Part shown: positions 42,093-49,711 of the stretch, piece after piece
How positions within the stretch are numbered: the stretch's first letter is position 1
Layout of the letters: every line of letters begins with the position of its first letter
From: Chloroflexota bacterium
GTDB taxonomy: Bacteria; Chloroflexota; Anaerolineae; Anaerolineales; UBA4823
Assembly: GCA_029782365.1 (NCBI GenBank)
Contig: JAKOUW010000009.1
Coordinates: forward strand, 1-64,000
Direction: 5' to 3'
Length of the DNA: 64,000 nucleotides
Made by a program: the position numbers and the translations under genes
Notes under the pieces: model-generated
The model's database searches: none
Told to the model about the DNA's origin: nothing
The model's input: only the letters and a program-made list of their open reading frames with translations

Positions 42093-42560
42093 TCAATCCA
42101 GATGGTGGAAAACAACATCATGCGCGACCAGGATATTGTGTTTGTACACAAATTTCCCAGAGAAGAATCCCGGCTGGTCTAACCAGGGGATAAAGATGCG
42201 ATCGCCTTCCCACAGGTTCAGTTCCAACAGGCGTTCATCCGGAATCCATTCCAGATGCCCTTCCGGCGAGTCAATCAGATCACCAGAAAAGTCGTCGGTT
42301 ACAAACACAAAGGCATACCAGTCTTCTTCATTGGCAAAGCCCGGAAATGTCAGCAGGCCTTTTAGCAGCGGGTTGCGCACCTGCAAACCTGATTCCTCAA
42401 ATATTTCCCGCACGGCACACTCTTCCGGCGTCTCGCCAGCCTCGAGCTTGCCGCCCAGGCCGTTCCATTTGCCCATGTGCATATCGTTGGCTTTCTTGAT
42501 CCGGTGCACCATTAAAGTGTGCCCATTGCGCCGGACATAACATAACGTAGCGACTTTCAT
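42093..42560 (-). CDS. Nudix hydrolase (8-oxo-dGTPase type)
   Basis: 155 residues. A perfect Nudix box begins GGKLEAGETPEECAVREIFE and continues ESGL (Gx5Ex7REUxEExGU) at residues 36-58. KWNGLGGK and LTFPGFANEEDW are typical of MutT/MTH1-like 8-oxo-purine pyrophosphatases. Its stop lies 10 nt before the YcaQ-like start, so both are in one unit. A site, AAGGAG, is rather far (13 nt) from the ATG. Confidence 0.88.
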   Translation of the reverse strand: MKVATLCYVRRNGHTLMVHRIKKANDMHMGKWNGLGGKLEAGETPEECAVREIFEESGLQVRNPLLKGLLTFPGFANEEDWYAFVFVTDDFSGDLIDSPEGHLEWIPDERLLELNLWEGDRIFIPWLDQPGFFSGKFVYKHNILVAHDVVFHHLD

Positions 42561-42600
42561 GAATTCAGTCTGACTCCTTATTTACACACCGTGTCTGGGC

Positions 42601-43398
42601 TTAATTTACTTGACCGGCCAGGCCTTTCAAGATGAGTTCTTCAGCCTGGATGCCTTCCACCAGGCGGGCTGCCGCCACCACTGGCAGCCAGGCCGATATG
42701 TCTCTCTGCCGCCCCGGCGCCAGCTCAAAATAGCGCCGGATATAGGCGCGGTAAAATATTTTTCGCAGTAAGCCCGCATAGCCGGCGAGAGAGGGCGGCA
42801 CAGGCCAGATGGTGTACAACAGCAGAAGCGTGGAGCGCGCCACATCCGCCAGAGGATGGCCGCTGCAGGCGTCCACCCAATCGATCGTCAGCGGCCCACG
42901 CTGGCTAAGGATAACATTCCCAGGATGGAAATCGCCGTGGCATAAACGATCCGCCGTTGGCAAAACATCCAGCCGCCGCAAGAGCTTCTCTCGCAGGCTG
43001 TCCGGCAGGCCTGGGGCGTGTGAAATTCGATCTTTGAGACGCGGTTGCTGTTCGGGCAGGCCGGGAGCTGGGGCGACATGCATGGCGGCCTGCAGCGCGG
43101 CGAAGGCGCGCGCTGCCCAGCCAGTGCGCCAGGGGCGCGCGAAAAAACTGTCCACCAGCGAACGGCCCTCGACGCGTTCCATCACCAACCCGACGCGTCC
43201 ATTGACCCGGATCAGCTCAAAAGGCTGCGGTGCGGCTATACCGGCGTTGAACACAATTTGCGCAACGCGCTGTTCATACTCCGGCAGACCCTCGCCGAAG
43301 CCAGGTCGGTACAACTTAAGCACCTTACCGGCCTGCCAGGCGTAGATTTCAGCCGTGCGCCCCAAGGCCAGCGGTGCAGCGGGCAGATCTGTGTGCAT
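42601..43398 (-). CDS. Aminoglycoside-phosphotransferase-family kinase
   Basis: 265 residues. Brenner-type motif CHGDFHPGNVIL (His154, Asp156, Asn161) and the metal-binding IDWVDACSGHP (Asp174) are intact, with an ATP-binding N-lobe TAEIYAWQAGKVLKLYR. APH-fold kinases phosphorylate antibiotics, choline, homoserine (ThrB2-like) or other small molecules; the substrate here is unknown. It begins 7 nt before the stop of the neighbouring gene and is probably co-transcribed with it. Confidence 0.82.
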   Translation of the reverse strand: MHTDLPAAPLALGRTAEIYAWQAGKVLKLYRPGFGEGLPEYEQRVAQIVFNAGIAAPQPFELIRVNGRVGLVMERVEGRSLVDSFFARPWRTGWAARAFAALQAAMHVAPAPGLPEQQPRLKDRISHAPGLPDSLREKLLRRLDVLPTADRLCHGDFHPGNVILSQRGPLTIDWVDACSGHPLADVARSTLLLLYTIWPVPPSLAGYAGLLRKIFYRAYIRRYFELAPGRQRDISAWLPVVAAARLVEGIQAEELILKGLAGQVN

Positions 43399-43404
43399 TC
43401 AGCC

Positions 43405-44466
43405 TCAATCCAGGTCCACCAGGTGTGTTTCTGGCAGTTCGAGAACCAGCCCTGGCCCATATGCTTTGGAGGGAGTCTGAAAGCCAGGCGAGTATTGGCC
43501 GCGTAAAATTTTTTCGACCACCAGCAGACTGCTCAGGATGGTCAAAGCGTAGCCTTCCAGGGTTTCCAGGCGGGCGGCTGCTTTTTTCCCCTGGGGATCC
43601 TGCACCTCAGCGTACAAAAAGCTGCGGCCGGTGCGGCGCTGTTCAGCTGTTGGCCCGGCCGGGCCAGCTTTGACCAGGCGGCGCAGGAGCGTTTGGGCAA
43701 GCCCTGTCCCGAGCGCACCCTTAAAGGCGCCGCTAAGGCGCACAATGCGCTGTACGGCGGGCGGGAATGCCATGAAGGTATCGATATTCGGGATACCGGT
43801 GCTGAAGTAGGCAGTTGAGATATCTCCCCAGGGAATGGAAACGGCCATGCGCGGGCCGCGCCCAAAATCGAAACTGCGTTGCTGAGCACCGGTTACCGCG
43901 TTTTCCAGGCGGCCGTTCCGGCGCACCGCGCCGGGCAGGCGGTAGCCCTCCAGCATCGTCAGCGCTGTCCCCTGAGAAAAACCGCTGCCAGCGTTGCGGA
44001 TGGCCAAAACGAGCTGCTCAGCGGTGGGCAAGCGGCTCTTCAAATGAGCCGCCAGGCAGTCGGAAGGCACTACATCAAATCCAACGCCGGGCAGCAGCAT
44101 CACCCCGGCCTGGCGGGCGGCTGAATCCATGGCGGCCAGGCCCTCGAAGACCGCGATCTCACCGGTGATATCCAGGTAATGCCGGCCTGTGCGCAGGCAG
44201 GCGTCAGCAACCTGCCGATAGGTGCGGTGAAACGGCCCGGCGCAGTGCAGGATCAAGGGCTGTCCTGCCAGGGCCTTTTCGAGCTCCGCGCTGTCCTCCA
44301 ACGAAAACGCCCGGTATTCCAGGTTCAACTGCCGGGCGAGGCGCTCCAGCCGCAAGCTGTCTCGCCCGGCCAGCAGCGGCCGCAGCCCGCGCTGCACGGC
44401 CTGCTCGGCAATCAAGCGCCCTGTGTAGCCGTACGCCCCATATAAAAGAAACGTGTTCGATGTCAT
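43405..44466 (-). CDS. Saccharopine-dehydrogenase-like oxidoreductase (trans-acting enoyl reductase family)
   Basis: 353 residues from the ATG at 44466. An N-terminal Rossmann fold, FLLYGAYGYTGRLIAEQAV, is followed by LAGRDSLRLERLA, HCAGPFHRTYRQVADAC and HYLDITGE, the standard pattern of the saccharopine-dehydrogenase/trans-acting enoyl-reductase family. Substrates vary and none can be named. Its ATG overlaps the DinB-like stop (ATGA). Confidence 0.83.
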   Translation of the reverse strand: MTSNTFLLYGAYGYTGRLIAEQAVQRGLRPLLAGRDSLRLERLARQLNLEYRAFSLEDSAELEKALAGQPLILHCAGPFHRTYRQVADACLRTGRHYLDITGEIAVFEGLAAMDSAARQAGVMLLPGVGFDVVPSDCLAAHLKSRLPTAEQLVLAIRNAGSGFSQGTALTMLEGYRLPGAVRRNGRLENAVTGAQQRSFDFGRGPRMAVSIPWGDISTAYFSTGIPNIDTFMAFPPAVQRIVRLSGAFKGALGTGLAQTLLRRLVKAGPAGPTAEQRRTGRSFLYAEVQDPQGKKAAARLETLEGYALTILSSLLVVEKILRGQYSPGFQTPSKAYGPGLVLELPETHLVDLD

Positions 44467-45329
44467 GCTGTTTTCTTTTCGCCTGCAGCGGTCAGTGCAG
44501 CGATAACCTGTGAATTGTAACTGAAAATTTCCTCGGCAGCCTGAGCGCAGGCAGGCAATGCAAATTCGGGGGCGCCAATCTGCGCCGCTTCTACGCATGC
44601 CAGGGCCTGGTAAATCAAACGCAGCAGGCGGCGAGCTTCATTGGGCAGATGGCCGAGGGACGCCAGCGCTTTTTCAGCCTGGATGGTGTGTTGGCGCATA
44701 TGTGAGTCAAACCGCTCCAGACGGAATTGCATTGTCATGGGCTGGCTCTCCCAAAACCAGACCCGCGCAGCCAGCTCCGCATCACTGGCGCCGGCGAGCG
44801 TATCGATCACGCGCCAATGCAGGTCTGCCTGGCAAGCAGCCAATGCCGAAAAAGCGCCTTCTTCAGCAATCTCAAAGAATTGTTCGCGCCTGGTCAACTC
44901 CGACCATTCCGCCTCTGTGGGGCGCTCCGGCGTTTGGCCATTCCTAATTTGTAGCAGAGCCTGCGAGTTAAGAAACCAGAAAGTAATTTCTGCATCCAGC
45001 ATGTGCGCCAGGCTGGTGCGCACAGACCATTCTCCCGGTGCCGGGCGCCGGAGCGCCAATTCATCGCTTAAGCCCAGGTGCACAGCCTGCCAATCACGGT
45101 ACGCCGAATGGTAATGCCCAAGAAGCGCCTGGGCTGTGGTCCATGGGCGATAAGCGGCGCGTTGGGGAGTTATCTCGGCAGCCAGCAGTCGCAGAGTCTC
45201 GTAAACACGAAAAAATGCAAAGCGAACACCTTCATCGTAGTCGCCCCACTGCCAAGGAATATCGAGCTGCCCGTCTTGTAAGTCACAATGTGAAAGAGCG
45301 AAATGCTCAACACTTTCGGTGAGGTTCAT
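44463..45329 (-). CDS. DinB-like four-helix-bundle protein
   Basis: 288 residues from the ATG at 45329. The first half contains LLGHYHSAYRDWQAVHLGL and EWSVRTSLAHMLDAEITFWF, the metal-binding His pattern of DinB/DUF664 bundles (one His in each of two helices), with a third in FDSHMRQHTIQ. Such proteins include thiol-dependent S-transferases. The function here is unknown. The frame upstream of the chosen start runs into the ferritin terminator. Confidence 0.75.
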   Translation of the reverse strand: MNLTESVEHFALSHCDLQDGQLDIPWQWGDYDEGVRFAFFRVYETLRLLAAEITPQRAAYRPWTTAQALLGHYHSAYRDWQAVHLGLSDELALRRPAPGEWSVRTSLAHMLDAEITFWFLNSQALLQIRNGQTPERPTEAEWSELTRREQFFEIAEEGAFSALAACQADLHWRVIDTLAGASDAELAARVWFWESQPMTMQFRLERFDSHMRQHTIQAEKALASLGHLPNEARRLLRLIYQALACVEAAQIGAPEFALPACAQAAEEIFSYNSQVIAALTAAGEKKTA

Positions 45330-45349
45330 TACGATTTTGCCTCCAAAAC

Positions 45350-45387
45350 AGGCGACGCGCCGCCAAAACCGGTCGGGCGCGTCGCCT
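45350..45387 (-). terminator. Terminator of the ferritin gene
   Basis: Minus-strand stem with a perfect 12-bp match, AGGCGACGCGCC / GGCGCGTCGCCT, followed by GTTTTGG. It lies between ferritin and the DinB-like gene. Confidence 0.7.
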
Positions 45388-45408
45388 AAATGCACCAAAT
45401 GCAAGCGG

Positions 45409-45906
45409 CTAATCGCCGCCGCGTTTACCGAGCTGGTGATCGAGCATCAGCACAGCCGTGTCGTGAGCATCAATGCGCTTTAAGCTCTCGACAATTTCAG
45501 CGGCATTCTTCTCTTCCTCGACCTGTTCGTTGATGTACCACTGGAGTAAAACCTGGGCAGGGTAATCTTTCTCCGACAGGGCGGTTTCGTAGAGGTTGTA
45601 AATGGAAGCCGTCACAGCCGCTTCGTGCTCAGCAACCTGTTCGAAGGCGGCCAGGTTGGTGGTGTAGGTAAACGCAGGCTGGGCGATCGGCTTCAGCGCC
45701 ACACTGCCCCCGCGTTCCAGTAAATGCTCATAGAACTTCAGGGCATGCTCTTGCTCTTCGGTAAACTGGATGTGCAGCCAATGCGCAAATCCACCCAGGT
45801 TGCGAGCAGCAAATTCTGCCGACATCGCCAAATACAGGTAGGCTGAATAGAATTCTTTGTTGATCTGGTCGTTGATTGCGTCTTGCATCTTCTTACTGAT
45901 AGCCAT
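45409..45906 (-). CDS. Ferritin
   Basis: 165 residues from the ATG at 45906 (AGGAGAAACGAT upstream). Ferroxidase ligands are visible: Glu18 in NKEFYSAYLYL, EEQEHALKFYEH (Glu50/51, His54) and ETALSEKDY...EQVEEEK. This is the bacterial non-haem ferritin (FtnA) type that oxidises and stores iron in a 24-mer. Its leader of about 90 nt has two small hairpins. It has its own promoter. Confidence 0.94.
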   Translation of the reverse strand: MAISKKMQDAINDQINKEFYSAYLYLAMSAEFAARNLGGFAHWLHIQFTEEQEHALKFYEHLLERGGSVALKPIAQPAFTYTTNLAAFEQVAEHEAAVTASIYNLYETALSEKDYPAQVLLQWYINEQVEEEKNAAEIVESLKRIDAHDTAVLMLDHQLGKRGGD

Positions 45907-45999
45907 ATCGTTTCTCCTGTTGATTGAATGTTCGTTTGTAGAACGTTTGACAAATCGGATTTCTGGCATAATCGCCAGGATATTCACAATCCTGATCTT

Positions 46000-46029
46000 A
46001 TTATACCGAAAGCGAGAACTATTTTTCAA
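46000..46029 (-). promoter_or_regulatory. Promoter of ferritin
   Basis: TTGAAA (46029-46024), 18-nt spacer, TATAAT (46005-46000). Confidence 0.65.
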
Positions 46030-46086
46030 CCAGCCTGGCTGGCAAATTGATCATTGGCAGCGCTCGAGAGTCTCAAGAAAGACCAC

Positions 46087-47811
46087 CTAAAAACCGAGCT
46101 CACGCAATACCTGTCCTTCAGCGCGCTTCCCAACCGAGCGCCCGAACAGCTCTTGCCAGAAAACCTCATCATACCGCCGTGAACGCACTGGCAGAGGCAT
46201 CGGCACCCCCCATCCCAGAAGCAGAACTTCTTCTTTCGGCTGCAAGCGCGCCAGCATGCCGCGCAGGGCATCGCGGCCGGCTAACCCTGACAGCACCGCC
46301 TGGATGTCGTTTTCATCGCCCAACCAGCCCGAGATGCGTGTGCCAAGCTGGGACATCACCTCATCATATATTTGAGATGGGCGCTGGTCAATGATCAGCA
46401 GAGTGACGTAATACTTGCGCAGCTCGCGGGCGATGGTGCTGAAGGTGGTTTGTGATGCCATTTCCCGGTTGAGCAGTTTGTGCGCTTCTTCCACTACAAT
46501 CACCAGCGGGCGAGGTTCACTGCCTCCGTGCGAACGATACTGGTTCGTGCGGTTTTCCCAGGCCTCGCGAATGCGGCGAGTGAGCAGGTTGGAGACCAGC
46601 AGATAATCCAGGTCGCTTTCGTACCCGCCAAATGACAGCACCACATGCTTGCCCGCCTCCAGCATTTGGATGATTTCGCTGACGCTGTCCACTGCCGGTT
46701 TTTCGACAATGTAGCTCTTGTTGAAAAGACGGCGCAGCTTATCATGCAGTCCCTGAGCAGCCATCACATTGACCCCTTCAGCGTTGGCCCAATACTCCAC
46801 GCTGCCGTTCGCCGGCACTTTTTTGCCTTGCTCATCTTCCACCTGGGTGCCGCGCTCCAGCGAGCGAAACTCTTTAAACCAACACTGGGCGCCAAACGAT
46901 TTGACCAGCGCATCCAGGGTGGTGGACGTGGTCTCTTTCAGGTTTAGCTCCCGGGTAAGCATTTCGATATCCTCCGGGCGAATGTCACTCATGGCAATTT
47001 CTAAGTTGAAATCCGGATTCTTGCCGCGGATCTGGGCACCGCTTCCCAGGCCGATGATTTGCACTTTGCTGTGGAATTTGGTCTTCAGGCCGATCACATT
47101 TTTACCAGTATCCGAGGCAGTATCATCCAGGCCGTACTCGTTGTGCATATCGAACACCAGCACAGAGGCCTTGTCATATTTCATCAGGCCGGCCAACACG
47201 ATGCGGGTAAGGAAAGATTTGCCCGTGCCTGTCGCGCCGAAGACGCCCGATGAGCGTTGGACAAAGCGTTCCAGGTTGATGCACACCGGATGACCCTGCT
47301 CGCGGGTATAACCGATGACGAAATTGCCATCAGCGCCCGGCGCGCCGAACACCTCGGCAATATCGCCGGCGGCAGCCAGCCGCACGGGCGCATGGTGAGG
47401 CGGGATGGTTTTCACTGGCAGCGGCCGAGGCTCGGTTTTTTCTCCGCGCGCAATTTTATCCTGCCAGTCCTGGTAAGCGGGCGAGCCAGGTTCCGGGCCG
47501 CGCTCCAGCATCAAGGCCGGCAGAACTTCCAGGTTGGTGAACAGGGTTTGGCCTTGCAGCAAACCAGCCAGGCGGGCTGGCAGGCGGTTCTGCGAAGGCT
47601 CATCCGCGAAGCGCGGGTCGGTGGAGCCAAGCTGTAAATCCGTAACCAGTCCGTAGAAAAGCCAGTCGCCGCTCTCTACCACGACAAAGCCGCCCTCCTG
47701 CACTTCCTGAGCCGGCAGGTTCAGGCGCACGCGCAGGTTCTCTTTCAGGCCGCCGCCAACGACATAGCCAATTGCGCCGGCTTGAGGATCGTTTAAATTT
47801 TTGTTATCCAT
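46087..47811 (-). CDS. herA: HerA-type DNA translocase
   Basis: 574 residues. An N-terminal HAS-barrel (about 10-60 and 140-170) precedes a RecA/FtsK-type ATPase: Walker A GATGTGKS (192-199), LVFDMHNEYG, and Walker B VIVVEEAHKLLN (437-448), followed by LLIIDQRPSQI, the arginine-containing sensor. HerA hexamers pull DNA into NurA for end resection. The protein is complete. It is last in the order nurA, HAS-barrel, herA, 17 nt after its neighbour. Confidence 0.92.
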   Translation of the reverse strand: MDNKNLNDPQAGAIGYVVGGGLKENLRVRLNLPAQEVQEGGFVVVESGDWLFYGLVTDLQLGSTDPRFADEPSQNRLPARLAGLLQGQTLFTNLEVLPALMLERGPEPGSPAYQDWQDKIARGEKTEPRPLPVKTIPPHHAPVRLAAAGDIAEVFGAPGADGNFVIGYTREQGHPVCINLERFVQRSSGVFGATGTGKSFLTRIVLAGLMKYDKASVLVFDMHNEYGLDDTASDTGKNVIGLKTKFHSKVQIIGLGSGAQIRGKNPDFNLEIAMSDIRPEDIEMLTRELNLKETTSTTLDALVKSFGAQCWFKEFRSLERGTQVEDEQGKKVPANGSVEYWANAEGVNVMAAQGLHDKLRRLFNKSYIVEKPAVDSVSEIIQMLEAGKHVVLSFGGYESDLDYLLVSNLLTRRIREAWENRTNQYRSHGGSEPRPLVIVVEEAHKLLNREMASQTTFSTIARELRKYYVTLLIIDQRPSQIYDEVMSQLGTRISGWLGDENDIQAVLSGLAGRDALRGMLARLQPKEEVLLLGWGVPMPLPVRSRRYDEVFWQELFGRSVGKRAEGQVLRELGF

Positions 47812-47828
47812 GATGATCGTCTCCTCGG

Positions 47829-48437
47829 TTATTCGAGAATACCCGTGTCTGCCAAAGCGCCCAACACTGCCATCAATGCAGCGTAATCATCGCGCAGCAG
47901 GGTGATCAATTCTTGCGCTGCGCCTTGGGCCCAATCCGTGCGCCCGGCGGCCAGGTGAGCCTCTTGCGCCTGCTGCAGGTGGGCTGCTAACAGCTCACCC
48001 ACGGGTATGTCAGCGGCGCGCAGAACATGACGGAAATAGCCAAAGTGGCCTGCACTGGTGAATTCACGAATTTCCTGCGGGCTGCACAGGAAAATCTTGT
48101 CCAGGCTGAGGGCTGGGCGCGGCGGAAGCAGGTGGTAAATGCGGTTCCCCTGGCGGTAACCGACAGCCAACACCCCCATTTCCAGCGGCACGTTGCGGTT
48201 AATCCGGTTGTCTTGGATGATTGATTCATCGATCTGGCTGCCGGTCACCAACTGGCGCACCAGGCCATCGTCATCGATGTGGATATCGTGGATCAAACCA
48301 AATATTTCGTAGCCATCCTCCAGGCGGACGCGCACTAACGCGCCTAGGCCTGGCGTGTTGGCCTGGACAACCCGGCAGCCGACGACAAAGCCCGTCAGCG
48401 CGCCGCGCAGCAAACGACCCACTTCAATTTCGTTCAT
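47829..48437 (-). CDS. Stand-alone HAS-barrel-like protein
   Basis: 202 residues. The N-terminal part, VGRLLRGALTGFVVGCRV followed by GALVRVRLEDGYEIFGLIHD, matches the HAS-barrel found at the N-terminus of HerA-type ATPases. No ATPase domain follows; the rest is helical (QQAQEAHLAAGRTDWAQGA). It overlaps nurA by 4 nt and precedes herA. It probably mediates assembly between nuclease and translocase, or replaces a barrel in the complex. This is inference from position and fold. Confidence 0.7.
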   Translation of the reverse strand: MNEIEVGRLLRGALTGFVVGCRVVQANTPGLGALVRVRLEDGYEIFGLIHDIHIDDDGLVRQLVTGSQIDESIIQDNRINRNVPLEMGVLAVGYRQGNRIYHLLPPRPALSLDKIFLCSPQEIREFTSAGHFGYFRHVLRAADIPVGELLAAHLQQAQEAHLAAGRTDWAQGAAQELITLLRDDYAALMAVLGALADTGILE

Positions 48438-49639
48438 GGTTTATATCCTGTCCTACCTTGCACGTCTTTCAAGAACTGTTTATAAGACTTCTCGCCCGGC
48501 TCCACGCCGCGCCGCCGCAGCTCCTGGACAATCATTTGAGTGACCTGTTCGCGCTCTTCCAGCGAGACGACCGCTGTCTCGTGGGCGCGGTGCAGCATGT
48601 ACGGAAAAGGCCGCTGCGCGGTGACGCGGCACTGCTGGATGAGCACCGCATGCAGCAAGTCTAATTTTTGCGCGTCTGCCGCCACCCAGGCCGGGATTTC
48701 CACCCGCGACACCCAGGCATGGCCAGGCCGACCAACATTCAAATAGAAGAAATGCAGTTCCAGCTCATCCTGATATTGGCCCGCCGATTGAGATTGTAAT
48801 TTAAATACCGCCGAACGCTCGCCGGGCTCCAGCAGAAGACGGTACAGGTCAAAATCGCGCACGCCGCGCAGCGGGTGGCGGTTTTTGACATCTTTCAGCT
48901 CGGCTTCGGGAATATCCATGACCTCCAGCAGGCGTACAACCAGGTCAGAAGCTGGCTTGTCAACATAGCCGGCTGCCCCAGCCCCGCTTTTGCACAATCG
49001 TCGCAGTGCCTTCTGGTATTCTTTCAATTGTTTCTGGAAGCCAACCCCTTCCGTTTGGGAATCCTTGGCGCCCCACAGTTCCATCGGGCCATCGGTGAAG
49101 GTCATCACCGGCGAGTTGGCGGTTTCAGCCAGGTCAGCCAGCAGGGTGCGCTCGAGATTATCACGCAGCAGCGCCAGGCTGGCTTCGCTGAGCGGATTAT
49201 TGTCGGGGAAAAGCTCTTCATCGTAAATCAGGTGGCTGTGCACCATTGTTCGAGGGGCAGCCGCGCTGTTGAGCGCCATCTGGATCGCTCCCACGTTCAC
49301 CAGGCAGTATTCCACCGCCTCATGACGATCATACGGAATTTGTGAGCCATCTGCGGCAATGATCGTGGCCTGGACCGGCGCTGGCGGCAGCGGGAAACTC
49401 CTGTCCAATGCCTCAGGCGCACGAATTTCCGGCCGCGTCGGCAGGGCACAGCGCAAACCGGCGTCATAATGGCGGGTGATCAGGGTCACGCGTGCCTGCA
49501 GGGCAGCAAAATCACGGGCAAAACGCGCCATGAGCTGGCGCGCCCGCTCATAGGCAGCTTTTACTTGTTCCTGGCGCGAAGCTGCTTTTTCGCCCAGATT
49601 GTGCACCTGCTGGTTTACCTGCTGAAAATCCAGTGACAT
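48434..49639 (-). CDS. nurA: NurA-type nuclease
   Basis: 401 residues. A coiled-coil N-terminus is followed by a NurA (RNase-H-like) domain: catalytic Asp97 in IIAADGSQIPYD, TFTDGPMELW (Asp183), and a C-terminal LLHAVLIQQCRVTAQRPFPY cut here to the conserved LLHAVLIQQC. NurA is the 5'-3' nuclease of the archaeal HerA-NurA end-resection machine. Its start is preceded by GAGGGAGC. It heads the three-gene operon with a promoter of its own. Confidence 0.9.
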   Translation of the reverse strand: MSLDFQQVNQQVHNLGEKAASRQEQVKAAYERARQLMARFARDFAALQARVTLITRHYDAGLRCALPTRPEIRAPEALDRSFPLPPAPVQATIIAADGSQIPYDRHEAVEYCLVNVGAIQMALNSAAAPRTMVHSHLIYDEELFPDNNPLSEASLALLRDNLERTLLADLAETANSPVMTFTDGPMELWGAKDSQTEGVGFQKQLKEYQKALRRLCKSGAGAAGYVDKPASDLVVRLLEVMDIPEAELKDVKNRHPLRGVRDFDLYRLLLEPGERSAVFKLQSQSAGQYQDELELHFFYLNVGRPGHAWVSRVEIPAWVAADAQKLDLLHAVLIQQCRVTAQRPFPYMLHRAHETAVVSLEEREQVTQMIVQELRRRGVEPGEKSYKQFLKDVQGRTGYKP

Positions 49640-49665
49640 ACTGCTCCCTCGGCCATTTGTTTACC

Positions 49666-49708
49666 AGAACATTTTTTCTATTGTAAAGTCAAACGGCTGG
49701 GGATGCAA
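49666..49708 (-). promoter_or_regulatory. Promoter of the nurA-herA operon
   Basis: TTGCAT (49708-49703), 17-nt spacer, TACAAT (49685-49680). The inverted repeat AGAA-N6-TTCT (49666-49679 on the plus strand, AGAACATTTTTTCT) directly follows the -10 box. It overlaps the start point. Confidence 0.6.
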
Positions 49709-49711
49709 GAG

